Assembly: GCA_029747585.1 (NCBI GenBank)
Contig: JAPEVF010000034.1
Span: 62,001 to 126,000 of the forward strand
Source: Pleurotus djamor
Lineage: Eukaryota > Basidiomycota > Agaricomycetes > Agaricales > Pleurotaceae
Length of the DNA: 64,000 nucleotides
Direction of reading: 5' to 3'
This document shows positions 10,029 to 20,261 of the stretch, one piece after another. The position numbers were made by a program, and so were the translations under genes. The stretch's first letter is position 1; the number at the start of each line of letters is the position of its first letter. The notes beneath the pieces are model-generated. The model was not told the DNA's origin. It saw nothing but the letters and a program-made list of their open reading frames with translations, and searched no databases.

Positions 10029-12143
10029 ATGAGTTCACTTGATGATACGTACGGTTCAGCGTTAATCGGGCTGGTTGCTAGTGCCGTGTTAGTCGGCTNN
10101 NTTTNGGTTTTTGTGTGNGCATGGCTGACAGCTGACTCTTGGTGTAGATTGTACGGCGTAACTATTTTGCAGACGTGAGGACCCCCTTTTCCCTAGTTGA
10201 ACCANCCGTTGACCATAATCTGGTACTCTAGATACTTATATTTTCGGTGTGTAACCCCTCGGAATATGAGTCATNCACTTCCCGTGTGCTAACCATGGCG
10301 TTCAATAGACGATACCCGAAGGATCCNTTCGCGGTGAAATTCACGGTCATCTTCTTGAGGTAATTGCTCCTCGGGGTGATGTTTTTGACACCCCCGTNAC
10401 NNATCTTGTCAGTGTTTTGGACACAGCTCATCTTNTCTTGTGCACAATAGCCATTTACTGGTGCGTACCGCGTTCTGCTTTCCTTCGCCTTTTTGGGAAG
10501 TAACCTNTTATTCAGGGTCGTCATTGCAAATCATCTGAGTGCCGACGTGCTAATGCAAACGCATTGGAGCATGAACGTAAGTCTTTGTATGCTCCAGGAC
10601 CCCGTTCATCGNTGATCAGTATAATCACTCAGCTCCAGACTGATTGCAATGTCAGTACGGCTTTCCGATATTGANANNATGACGCGAGCTCATCGTTCCC
10701 ATGCAGGGTTTAATTGGACTCATAGTTGAGGTGTAAGGTCGCCTTTGTTTTCGTCCATGCATTTCTCCCATATTGGATAGTTTCTTTGCGCGCCGCGTGT
10801 GGATCAGTCAGTGCTCCCACAGTTCCATCTCGTTTTCTAGTGCTTAACNTGTCTTTCTTCGTTCAGTTTCGAGGAATTGGTTCTTAACCACCGTCATAGT
10901 GAGTATCCGNGGAATTTTTCAATTCAGGACAATTGACTATGTCATCAGATAGTATTAGCGGTTGTCCATTTTGGTGGGTCACTTATACAGCTGGCCCGAT
11001 GCNTACTCATAGGCATCGACAGCTCTAGGAATTGGTAAGCCCGTTATTCCTCCGTTCATCGGAGAACTAATATCCATGGTCNCGATAGTATTCACCATCG
11101 AGGCGTACGTCTTCCCGTTTCTCCGCCATTTTCGGTAACTCAGTCTGGATCAAAGGTTCATACTCGGCAGAGTCTCAGAATACCCTCGGCTCATCGTTTG
11201 TCCATTTCGCGATGTCTTCTCGTGTCTTCACANCTGACGTTCCCAATGCATTGCGTAGTGGGTCACAAGTTCTGGACTCGGGAGTGCTGCTGCTGCGGAC
11301 ATCATCATCGCGATATCTCTCTGCTACTACCTAATGCATCGACGGACGGGGTTTAGCAGGTANGCGCTTCTTCTCGATGCTCTGCGATTGGGAACCCAAT
11401 TCAAACATCTAGCNCACTAGGACGGATTCGTTGATTTCTACCTTGATAGCCTACAGCTTAACAACAGGACTGGTTACTAGGTNAATTATTTTTGGCACCT
11501 TCGACCTGTTCTAGCATGCGCTTAAACAGATATTTTGACAGCGTGATTGCCTCCGTATGCGTTGTAACGGTCTGTCTTCTACTGCGCCTGCTGTTTTCGG
11601 TGCCTGTTTGACTTGGCCAACTAACTCATACCTCATTCAGTTCGCCGTGATGCCCACAAATTTTGTGTGGTTAACTTTTTTCTGGATTCTAGGCAAATGT
11701 ACGCAAAACTTCCTTCTAAGTTTACGATAAGGCTGTGTTGATGCCGTAGCTTGATTTTCATTGGCCTCCCCTCGAATAGGTTACGTCAATTCCTTTCTCG
11801 CCGCNTGAGCCCCTTCTATTACCCTCTCCCTGGCTTACCCACTTCTCCGTTAGACTGAATGGTAGAGACTCTCTCCGGGAGATGGCCGCCATGAACGATG
11901 CAACTTTCCTCCACTTAACGCCGTTTCCCGTGACTGTTCTATCGAATCCCGAACCTCTGACTCCTCTGACCCCGCTCAGCGTTCACAAGGTTAGTGTGAT
12001 AAACCGTAGCTTCGACGAAGTGGTACTAAAAAGTCAAATCTTTCCCGCAGCCTAGGACACCGTTGGCCATAAACGTCTCTGTTTCCCGGGAGATTACCCA
12101 TATCTCGCCGAAGGGAAACCATCCGTTCGACAGCCCGGTCTGA
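10029..12143 (+). CDS. DUF6534-type seven-helix membrane protein, many small exons
   Basis: No long open frame exists here, but about 16 short exons join in frame through GT-AG introns. Exon 1 (10029-10087) reads MSSLDDTYGSALIGLVASAV and continues at 10148 as LYGVTILQT. Later exons give RRYPKDPFAVKFTVIFLR, VLDTAHL, NHLSADVLMQTHWSMN, GLIGLIVEVFFARRVWIIS, NWFLTTVIIVLAVVHF, ALGIVFTIEAYVF, GLGSAAAADIIIAISLCYYL, RTDSLISTLIAYSLTTGLVT, FAVMPTNFVWLTFFWILGK and CYVNSFLAALNGRDSLRE. The final exon 12051-12143 ends SPKGNHPFDSPV and TGA. This order of membrane helices, with the CYVNS and Asn-Gly-Arg region near the end, matches the DUF6534 family, which is greatly expanded in Agaricomycetes; its biochemical function is unknown. 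The splice choice around 11145-11262 is uncertain. The donor near 11805 fits only if its N is G. Confidence 0.8.
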
Positions 12144-12337
12144 ACATTTGAGGACATTCAAAAAGCCTTACTAGCAGCCTTTGTATTCNTAACATTAGAT
12201 CCTTTACGTGACATTGGGTTATGCGNTCTTTTTAGCNCTGCTTTTGCACTTTTGCCCTTAAGTTGCTCCCCTGGTCTCGGTTTGCATGGATCTGAATTCG
12301 TACATGAACAAAGGNACNAAGCNGCTCATGTAAGTAC

Positions 12338-13954
12338 TCATTCGGTTCTTTTCTTTTTCTTCCGAGCCGTCAGCACCGTCACTTGCACGCGCGGTTCCGT
12401 TTTGGAATTTGATCCATTCCTTGGCTCCCCTGCATCNTTCTCCGTGGTTGATGGGAGCAATGGGTTGCTCACGCAGACAGAGCCGTAGATATGAGACTGG
12501 TACGTCTCCAGCGACGCGACTGGCTCTGGAAATGGGTTCGGGGACACGTCTGGGAGGACACGCTTTCCCTTCACCAGCTTAGGTGAAGGTGTTCTTGGAG
12601 GCGGAGGTGCAAGTAGTGAAGGTGAAGGCTCGGGGGTATCGCTTTCGCCAACGTGAGAAGATGTGGGTTTGCGAGGACGTGGGGCGTGTAAAACGGTGGG
12701 AGCAGCGGTAGTAACGGCGGTCAAGCCTTCGCANAAGCCTTTGATAGTACNTTCTATCGTCTCCGTGGCTCGAATCGCCCGCTCTTCCGTCGACCATTCC
12801 ACGCCAGTGAGCAAGGATGTCATCACCCGTTTGTTGATCTGCGATGACACCTGTCCAGGCTGCGGAGCGAGAGGGGAAGGACGCGATACATCAGATTGGG
12901 TCGCGGATAAAGGCGCAGATAGCATGAGAGTGAAAAACCCAGTAACGGCACCAGCTACGCATTCCTGACGGAAAGACATCCGCTCCCAAAATTCATCAGG
13001 GGTAACTCTCCCCAACTCTCCCAACGGAGACGGAGATGATTGTTGACTATCTTTCAGGGCGGTCGGATTGCTCGCACCCTCCGCGTCTTCGTGTGCCTGC
13101 GTGCGAGACTCTTTACGAGATCGCTTGCGAACAGGAGACCTTATTCCGTCTTTGTCAGTGATATACGCAATCTCGTCCATGAACCGTGACTTGGGGTCAT
13201 CGTCAAAGTACGGTATATAATGGCCGAGATTCTTCGGTGCCTGTGGGTCACTGGACATGGGACAAGGGAGTGGGATTTTGGTTTGGGCGTACGGGTGATC
13301 ATAAATCCAGGTGAGCGACGAGCTGACTGGAGCGGGCGTGGTCTTGACCGTATTGAATGCCTCGAGCTCGTTCAGCCCCGGCAAGTTGTAGTAAAGCCCG
13401 ATCGGTGGACGCGGGGAGATGAGCGATTCCAGGTCAGTGGCAACCTCGCTTAACACGCGTTTCCACCAACCACAAAGTTTCGCGTCGCTCAGAGGTCGTT
13501 TCGCAGGGTTTTCCGTAGAGTTTGCAAACAGATACTGCCCTTGTGCACGAGCAAACAGCTGCACCCAGATGTGGTCGGCTGCCACAGGTCGAGTGGCAGG
13601 GTTGCCATAGTAGATGAGCAATGCTCGGACAATGGTAGACACTGGAGACGGTGCCGACGCGAAGCCAGTCGAATCAACCTTCGATACATACACGATCGCA
13701 CAAGATGTTAACGGCACATTGAAGACACTGGCTTCCACGGCCGCGACGATGATGCGCGGGGAATCTGGCGTCTTCTGCTCAGATGCAAGGATCAGAATGT
13801 CTTGAACATAGGTCCGGGGTCGTGGCAGCGCGAATTGAAAGATTTCAGTGTGTTTTCTGGGAGACGATACTAGTACATGTATGTGGAATTCGCGAGTTCC
13901 AGGGAGTTTCGCGAGAGCAGCCAAGATCGCGTCGCGCAAGTTGAGGGAAGACAT
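12338..13954 (-). CDS. RTT109: Rtt109 histone H3-K56 acetyltransferase
   Basis: Rtt109 is the fungal acetyltransferase that modifies newly made histone H3 (Lys56, also Lys9/27) with Vps75 or Asf1, aiding replication-coupled nucleosome assembly and genome stability. The gene is a single exon of 538 residues. Recognised family segments are FHIHVLVSSPRKH near residue 25, PRIIVAAVEASVF near 66, the helix VSTIVRALLIYYG near 103, DHIWVQLFARAQGQYLF near 125, LCGWWKRVLSEVA near 160, and WIYDHPYAQTKIPLPCP near 215. The second half is long, disordered and Pro/Ser-rich, and ends in a basic tail (ARKKKKRTE). The open frame extends 55 codons upstream, but MSSLNLRD fits the family start. Two N symbols lie in the tail. 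A degraded copy of its 3' end lies upstream in inverse orientation. Confidence 0.92.
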   Translation of the reverse strand: MSSLNLRDAILAALAKLPGTREFHIHVLVSSPRKHTEIFQFALPRPRTYVQDILILASEQKTPDSPRIIVAAVEASVFNVPLTSCAIVYVSKVDSTGFASAPSPVSTIVRALLIYYGNPATRPVAADHIWVQLFARAQGQYLFANSTENPAKRPLSDAKLCGWWKRVLSEVATDLESLISPRPPIGLYYNLPGLNELEAFNTVKTTPAPVSSSLTWIYDHPYAQTKIPLPCPMSSDPQAPKNLGHYIPYFDDDPKSRFMDEIAYITDKDGIRSPVRKRSRKESRTQAHEDAEGASNPTALKDSQQSSPSPLGELGRVTPDEFWERMSFRQECVAGAVTGFFTLMLSAPLSATQSDVSRPSPLAPQPGQVSSQINKRVMTSLLTGVEWSTEERAIRATETIEXTIKGXCEGLTAVTTAAPTVLHAPRPRKPTSSHVGESDTPEPSPSLLAPPPPRTPSPKLVKGKRVLPDVSPNPFPEPVASLETYQSHIYGSVCVSNPLLPSTTEXDAGEPRNGSNSKTEPRVQVTVLTARKKKKRTE

Positions 13955-14509
13955 AAAGACGCCCACGTGGGAGCGGAGGCAAAAACACAACCACCGATCG
14001 CAGGGGCGTCTGAGGGGTAAAAATTCAAGAACAAAGAACCTCGCAAGCAGGGCTAGGGAAAAGGATGCTCCCAAGGTAAGAGTGCAAGAGGCCGCCAAGG
14101 CAGTTCTTTTGTCTTGCAAAAGGTGCTTCAGAATTTAACCAACGGGAGGCCTTTCTAATCTCCCGGAGAATAGAGACGCAACATTCGAAGACGCCGCAGA
14201 ATGAACAAGATATCTGCCGAGTACGTTCTTTTCAATCCAAAATGAGTGATCATGAGACTGGCTCGAGCGCAATTCTTCAGAACTGTTAACGAAAGACAGG
14301 TTCCACAAACGACACCCCCCGACGAGCTATACTCATGTGCGAGTAAATCGTAGGTATCTGGCACTAATTCAAAACTACGACGACAAATTCTCCATCAAGC
14401 CTAGTTCTCAAAAAAGACGGCGGAGGAAAACTAGGAACGGTCAGTTCTGTCGGACAGTAGGTTGAGTACACGGGAGTGGATATTCTTAGGACTTGGATAC
14501 CAATAAGGT
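13955..14509. other. RTT109 upstream region
   Basis: About 550 bp lie between the RTT109 start and the inverted 3' copy. This is the expected promoter region. No gene is supported. Confidence 0.5.
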
Positions 14510-14828
14510 ACTATCAAACTTCAATCAAAGGCCTGTGCGAAGGCTTGACCGTCGTTTCTTGTGCTGCTCCCACCATCCTCTAGGCCTCATGTCCTGGAAA
14601 GCCTACATCTTCTCACGTCGCCGAGCCTTGACAATTGCTTGTACCCGCAGCTCCAAGGATTGAGTGGACTGAACCGTACCAGATTCCGCAACAGGTTCTG
14701 TTTGTGTGAGCCATCCTCGGAGAAAGATGTGGGTGAGTCATGGAATGGATTGAATTCCAAAACGGAACCGAGTGTGCATGTGACGGTGCTTACAGCTCGG
14801 AAGAAAAAGAAACGAGCTGAATGAGTAC
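14510..14828 (+). pseudogene. Decayed inverted copy of the RTT109 3' end
   Basis: Read on the plus strand, this segment resembles the end of the minus-strand RTT109 reading frame. Matching landmarks in the same order are GGTACTATCAAA, AAAGGC-TGCGAAGGCTTGACC, ACATCTTCTCACGT, CGAGCCTT, and a close match over the last 90 bases that encode the basic tail. The copy would encode NSKTEPSVHVTVLTARKKKK, against NSKTEPRVQVTVLTARKKKK in the gene; identity over this end is about 85 percent by eye. The middle has lost roughly 150 bases and contains stop codons, and an 8-base insertion splits the start. The similarity continues past the stop codon (TGAGTAC), so DNA rather than a protein domain was copied. 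There is no start region, so it cannot make an enzyme. Confidence 0.85.
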
Positions 14829-15388
14829 CTTTTTGACTTTGTCGTCGGTCCAAGTGTCCGTTAGCTCCTAGCCCCTAGTGTACGGATGCCATTTCCTCGA
14901 GTTCGTTTGTGGTTGCGCCAGTTTAGGATAGCGTGAAAAAATTGCGATATGATATATGATAGGTGAAACTGATATATCAAGGTGCATCAATGATGTTTTT
15001 TGGCTGCTGTGTACATTGTTTCGTTTTGGCACCCTTGCGGTGCAGATTGTGGGGGAAAAAGTGTGAGAAGGATGGGACGAAAAACGGAGGCAGCTCTAGA
15101 ATGCGGTTTAATTAAAATAGACGGTTTTGGTTGATTCTTGGCGCACCAACAAGCGTTCGCCCCTCGTTGGTTGCCTCTCCCATCGTCGTGAGCGACGACG
15201 ACGACGCACTCTCCGCCACCGTTCGCCACGACGACGACGACCCTTTTCCTTCTTCTTCGCTCTGATTTTGGCTGCTTCGTCCCGCCTTCTGAATTCTCTG
15301 CCGCGTTTACTTCCTTACTTTGCCCTTTCCTCGTTTAACCCTCGTTTCTTTTATTTTCCCAGCCCCTTCCTCTCCTCTCCTCCCCGCG
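14829..15388. other. Intergenic, promoter and 5' UTR of next gene
   Basis: The second half carries imperfect GAC-rich runs near 15190-15243 and then a long pyrimidine tract leading to the ATG at 15389. No gene is supported. Confidence 0.5.
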
Positions 15389-17649
15389 ATGGCCTACAAT
15401 CACGCCAGCGTCGCTGCCCACGTTCCCCAGTCGCTGCCGCCGTTCTCCCAGGCGTTCAGCAACACAAACCTCAGCAACATATCGTCCTCAGGCAACGCCC
15501 TGCCTCCAATCCAGCCAGGTGCGCCTGTGAACGACGGCAAGCGCGTCGGGTCGCCTCCAGATCATTCTCGTCCTCCCAGTGAGGAGGCTCCGGGTGCCCG
15601 TGTCGCTGGAAAGAAGCGTACCAGGGCAGACATCACGTCCCCCGACCGTGATGACGATCATGAAGACCCCGAGTGAGTTCATTTCGTGGCCGCACATACC
15701 CTCGGCTATGCTAATCATTCTTGATCACACGTAGGCGGAAGTCGCCCCGCACGGTCCAAATCAAAGAAGAACAGGTACAAGATTCACTGGAATCTTCGAC
15801 GTCGACGCTTTCTAGGCGTCTTCCTGAATCCGTCTCTTCCCCATCGCCAGCTTCTCTCCAGCCCTCTCCTTCAAAAAGGCGTCGCGCTACCACTCTCAGC
15901 GGTGCCCCTCATGCATTGAGCCTCAATCTCAACACCGACATTAGGCCAATTTCTGATCAGGCCAATTCCACTCCTATCTCACCTGTTGTCAGGGGATTCA
16001 CCGTCATGCGTGATGACCCAGCTGCCATTGAACAAGTTCGATCCTCGATCACTATCAGCCAACAACAGAAGGCTCTGATAGAACAGCGCAGAGGCAGTGT
16101 GGCCGGCATTGTGTCTCCAGTTGTCACCCGCGGCACGCCTCCTTCATATCCTTCGGGAGAGGATCGCACGATCCCAAAGTCCTCTGCACCAAGCCGCAGA
16201 CGCAGCCCAGGTCCAGTTCTCAACACTTCTGTGACTCGACGTGGTACCCTCTCTCAAGGCAGCTTCCCACCTGGTGGCACTAACCGTCCCCCCAGCCCCC
16301 CTCCTGTCATCGTCCCCAGTCAGCAACCACATCAAGGTCACCCATCTGCACACACGCTCCCACCCCCACCGATCAGCTTTGCTCGTCGCCGCGCAGGTCT
16401 ATTGGGTGCTGGGAAGAAGAAACCTGCCGACATCGTTATCAGCCCACGAGAAGCTCATACCAAAGAGCAGTTCGCTCCTTCTATCCATAGTGCACCTCCG
16501 ATTCCCCAAGCAGGGGGACAGGCTGCGCTGTACTCTGGTAGATTCCCCATGACATTACCCCGTCTACCTTCCGTGATTGGCAATGAACCGGGTCGTAGGG
16601 TTGGTAGTGGAGTAGTTCCTCCGACTCCGACCCGACTTGCGATGCAACAGCGTGCTAGCACTAGCTCGGGGCCAACGGTGCATCCAATTTCGGGGCCTCC
16701 AGGCCGATCGCCTCCAGTGCCACAAGTACCTATCTCATCTACACTTGTTCCTCCTACACCAAGCACCCTGCACCATCCTGGGTACTCTGGCGACAAAGCC
16801 GCCTTCCTGGCTCCCTTTGAAGTGTTCTACGATGCGCTCAATGACTCGAAGCAGCTCAAGAACTGGTTGGGAGAACAATTGGCGAGATCCAATACTCTTA
16901 TGCAGAGTCTTTCCCAACAGCAAGAACGACTGAACGAGACGGTTGAAATGCTGGTCGAGAGGCGTTTTTCCAGTATGCAAAGCGAGATTCTTTCTTTGCG
17001 CAGACGCGTAGAGGAGCTTGAGGACGGTCTTCAAGACGGCCTTCCTGAGCGCCATCCTCTTGAATCTAGTGCAAGGGTTAAAGGTAAACAACCTCTGCGA
17101 AATGGAGTTGCGGATTCATACGCGTTTCCTCCGTTCATCTCTTCCGAACGTACTCGCTCGGATACAACGCCTCGCCACATGGGATCTCCCAGTTTCATTA
17201 CGGACAAAGAACGCGATCGAGAGTACAGAGATCTCCCCGAGCCGGAGGGCCCAGGCTCCCCTGCACCCTTCGATAATCGCCGAATAACCACTTCAGCCAC
17301 TCGCCTTGATCATGCTCGCCCTCAACATCATCATTCTGAGGTGCAACCCCAGTCATCGTCCCCACAAGCATCGCGTTTAGCTGTTCCATCTCCCCCGCAG
17401 CCATATCGCGAAGGTCCCGGACGTGGACCATCACCACTAGGCAGACTCACGAACAGCCCTGGACAAACGCGCAACGTCAACGACCGCCCATCTCTCAGTC
17501 GGCAACATTCTACATCTCAACAAGGCTCACATCGCCCTGACTTCCGAGAAGGCCGACCTGATTCTCCCGAAGGCAGGCAAACGGTTCTTGAAGGGGCTAG
17601 GAAAGGTCGAAGTCGCGAACATCCACCAACCGCGATGGACGAGACTTGA
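15389..17649 (+). CDS. Large disordered protein with a central coiled coil (unrecognised)
   Basis: Exons 15389-15672 and 15735-17649, joined over a 62-nt intron, give 732 residues. I do not recognise the family. Residues 1-450 are low-complexity, rich in Pro, Ser and Arg, with many SP and TP sites of the kind used by proline-directed kinases and short basic KRRR-type patches that could be nuclear import signals. Residues 455-530 are different: FEVFYDALNDSKQLKNWLGE leads into a predicted coiled coil (QQERLNETVEMLVERRF, then LSLRRRVEELEDGL). The tail is again disordered. The coiled coil is the only likely folded part and may mediate dimer formation; any role in transcription or chromatin is a guess. 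The start sits in a long pyrimidine-rich leader. Confidence 0.8.
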
Positions 17650-18390
17650 AAAACTTGTTTTGTATTTCCCCCTGACGGCATCTAACTCACTGTATCCTCT
17701 ACGATTTTTGTTCTTTTTGANCTTTCTTCTTTTATCCATTTTTCTGCTTCCTCTATCCCCTCGTGCTATGCTTGTTCTGCTGTCAGTTCCCTCCACTGAG
17801 TTCTCCATTTTTTAAAAGATTTTTATTCCCGAGTTTTAACGATTTCTTATGTGAGATTGCATGATCGTTCTTTTATAATGTCTTTCTCACCTTCAACTAC
17901 CCACACCACAATCATCATCAACACCCTGGACTATGTATCGCTTTCTATTTGTTTGCAAGTCATATCGCTCGTTGTGTAGCTTTTCGGACAATTGGGATGA
18001 CTCTCCTTGGCTGGTATGAATTCTTCAAGCATATTCGTATTTTACGTTCCGCTAACCACTCGTTTCTTTTTCGTTTTCTGTTCCCCAGCCATTTTATGGA
18101 GATTTTCTTGCACATATTTTTCGCATGTTCATGTCCCATCGCCACTCATTAGTATCTCTCGTCTGTTCATACGGTCCTTATGAAACCCCCACACTCTACA
18201 CCTTCGTCCATGCTCATATATTTTTCTCCCAGTTTATACCTCGCATTCTTAGTATATACGTATCTCTTCGTTCTTTCATCTCAGTTCGGCTCCTCCCTCC
18301 TCCATCAATATTACCCTATTTGTATGATACCACTCACGCTGTTCAGACCAAATCAAAAGTTTTCTTGTTGCATCTCCCCCAACTGGCACT
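17650..18390. other. Intergenic, T-rich
   Basis: The stretch is pyrimidine-rich on the plus strand with runs of T and repeated TTCTTT-like words, as expected for a 3' UTR followed by a promoter. No convincing coding frame is seen. Confidence 0.5.
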
Positions 18391-18703
18391 ATGGCCACCG
18401 AAGGCATCCCTGAACACAGTAACGTTTCCATTCAGCTTGTCGAACGCTTCGAACCCCGCGTATTCTTGTCTTATCCGGTTATCATCGCAAGAGACCCACT
18501 CATGGTGGTGAGTGGTCGTGACCTCATTATCAATCCCAACCCTCACATGTCAGACTAGAATTTAGTCTTTTGCGCTAGTTGGATTTCCTGACTCCACACA
18601 GTGCTTCTGGTTCGCTGCCTCCAACCCAAACCCTCAAAACAGTCCAAAACCGGCGATGCGAAGAGAAAGCCTATACCGTGCTATGAAATCTTTGTTATTT
18701 TAG
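18391..18703 (+). CDS. Candidate small two-exon gene (unrecognised)
   Basis: ATG at 18391 has a good context and begins MATEGIPEHSNVSIQLVERF. The first exon runs 117 nt to a GTGAGT donor at 18508. An acceptor at 18600-18601 joins in frame to CFWFAASNPNPQNSPKPAMR and a stop at 18701-18703, giving 72 residues. The first exon reads like real protein, while the second is weaker. An earlier acceptor near 18552 would end the protein sooner. It has no known domain; it could also be a remnant of a longer gene. Confidence 0.3.
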
Positions 18704-19390
18704 ACCAGGGGACCATATGATGGTAAGTTTTTTTTTTGAGGGGGCTCGGGCACACGGCGTTTCATCAATCAGTGGAAGTGATTTTCCCAAAACTTGTTGC
18801 GACGAACTGAGGTGATAGGCATGTAGCCTTGGGTACCCCTGCACGATTTGGATCCCAGGCATTGCATCGAGGTTTCGACGTTTGTGCTTATCGAGGAATT
18901 CCAATCTAGTCTAACCGCTTATATCGCTTCTTACATTGTCATTGTCGAGGTTTCCCGTTTCTGCGTCATTTTCCAAGCTTCTCGGTGCTGTAAGTAAATG
19001 AAATAGCACAGCCGCATCTGTGTGCATCATGATCAGTTCAGCGCAAAAGAGTGGAGAGGAAATTGGTCCGTGCTGCAGAAAGAGTTCGTCGTTTTGAGCC
19101 GCGACGCTTCTTGACGACCTCTTAGGAAACAAGCTAGCAGATTTGGTAGAGTTAGTCCTTTCACTAAAGGCAAACTAATAACTCTATATTGGCCTTCGTG
19201 CTAGATATTATAACGCTGGGTATCATGCGTGACTTATAAATATCCAGGCATTGGGATAACGTTTCGAGAGTCCCCCATTTGCCCTGACTTGTGTGAGTAT
19301 TTTTGGCTTCTTCGTTGCCTCTTCGGTGAGTATCAAAGGCTTATCAGAGTCTAGCTGCCGGCTATACGTCCCTTCTGTCCTTTCAAAACC
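18704..19390. other. Intergenic with promoter of the small secreted peptide gene
   Basis: TTATAAATA at 19234-19242 is a likely TATA box about 150 bp before the ATG at 19391. Between them, a GTGAGTATC...TCTAG pair near 19325-19352 could be a short 5' UTR intron. No other feature is seen. Confidence 0.4.
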
Positions 19391-19580
19391 ATGCGTTTCA
19401 ACTTGATCTTCGTCGCTGTCTTTGCTGCAGTGACTTTGGCGGCTCCCGTCGTTGACGTAGAGGACAAGTCAGCGCCAAAGTCAGACGAGTTGAGCACTCT
19501 CGACAACCTGAAGATTGTANGGGGGCCTGTGTGTCAGCGCAATCAAGTGTGCCATCAAGAAGAAGGTCAAGGGTGCATGA
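19391..19580 (+). CDS. Small secreted cysteine-containing peptide (reading frame uncertain at one N)
   Basis: The first 18 or so residues (MRFNLIFVAVFAAVTLAA) are a clear signal peptide with likely cleavage after an Ala. An acidic linker follows (VEDKSAPKSDELSTLDNLK). At 19520 an N precedes a run of five G. Read straight on, the frame continues to 19663 and gives 90 residues with a poor tail. With a one-base shift at the N it gives GGLCVSAIKCAIKKKVKGA and stops at 19578-19580, about 62 residues. The shifted version is more protein-like: an acidic propeptide plus a short cationic, amphipathic C-terminus with two Cys. The role is unknown; it could be a peptide or effector-like secreted product. 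The end given assumes the shift. Confidence 0.55.
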
Positions 19581-19694
19581 GGGAGACTGTGAAGCTCCTG
19601 TGTACTAGCTCCTATTCTTACATTAAGCGCCCACAATTAAAACTCCCAAGGCGTGAACTTTGAGTTTCGCACCATCTGATCACCGTTCGCCACG

Positions 19695-20261
19695 ATGAGC
19701 TCACGACTCCCCTCAATACTTACCTCGACGAGGGCATACGCCACGCGTTTCCCAAGGCCAAAACCCGGGACCTCTGAACGCCCTCCTTATCATCCTCCAG
19801 ACCCGCTGCTGAACAACCCGAAGGCCACAACCGTAACGTTTTCGGATGAAAACTTGACTTTTATCCACCGTCCGCCTCCCTCAGCACCTTCACCGTTCTC
19901 ATTGACAACAAATCCCGCGTCTCCTTTGCTCAGACCACCGCAACCAATACCGGAGGGTACCGCGCAACCTCCTACCCTACGGAGGTCACAACTTTCGGAG
20001 GATTTCGTGTTAACGGATGAGCAAAAGGCAGAAATGCGGACTCTGAGGAGACAGGATCCAAAGACGTGGACTCGGAGCGCGTTGGCGAAGAAATTTGGGT
20101 GTCCTAGCTGGTTCGTCGAGTACATTGCCGCGCTTCCCAAGTCTGCGCGAAAAGCAGCCTGGAAGGTTCGCGAGGAGGAGCACGCTGCGAACAGGGCCAA
20201 ATGGAGTGAGAGACACTCACTCGTTAAGGCCGTTCGTGCTAGAAAGCGCGAATTCTGGTGA
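19695..20261 (+). CDS. MRPL20: Mitochondrial large-subunit ribosomal protein mL58 (MRP-L20 family)
   Basis: A single exon of 188 residues. The N-terminus (MSSRLPSILTSTRAYATRFP) is a typical mitochondrial presequence. The middle is Pro-rich. The C-terminal half carries the MRP-L20 signature: LTDEQKAEMRTLRRQDPKTW, then TRSALAKKFGCPSWFVEYIA, and a basic helix (ARKAAWKVREEEHAANRAKW). This fungal protein is part of the large mitochondrial ribosomal subunit (yeast MRPL20). The length is as expected. It begins only about 115 bp after the stop of the small secreted peptide, so its promoter is very short or overlaps that gene. Confidence 0.88.
   Translation: MSSRLPSILTSTRAYATRFPRPKPGTSERPPYHPPDPLLNNPKATTVTFSDENLTFIHRPPPSAPSPFSLTTNPASPLLRPPQPIPEGTAQPPTLRRSQLSEDFVLTDEQKAEMRTLRRQDPKTWTRSALAKKFGCPSWFVEYIAALPKSARKAAWKVREEEHAANRAKWSERHSLVKAVRARKREFW

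Noticed and set aside
13955..14119. 55-codon N-terminal extension of the RTT109 open frame
   Set aside because: The family begins near MSSLNLRD; the extension is rich in Cys, Leu and Arg, is not conserved in type, and overlaps the expected 5' UTR.
15190..15243. GAC-rich run as a microsatellite or CRISPR-like repeat
   Set aside because: Only a few imperfect GAC units interrupted by other bases; no regular spacers, and it lies in a leader region.
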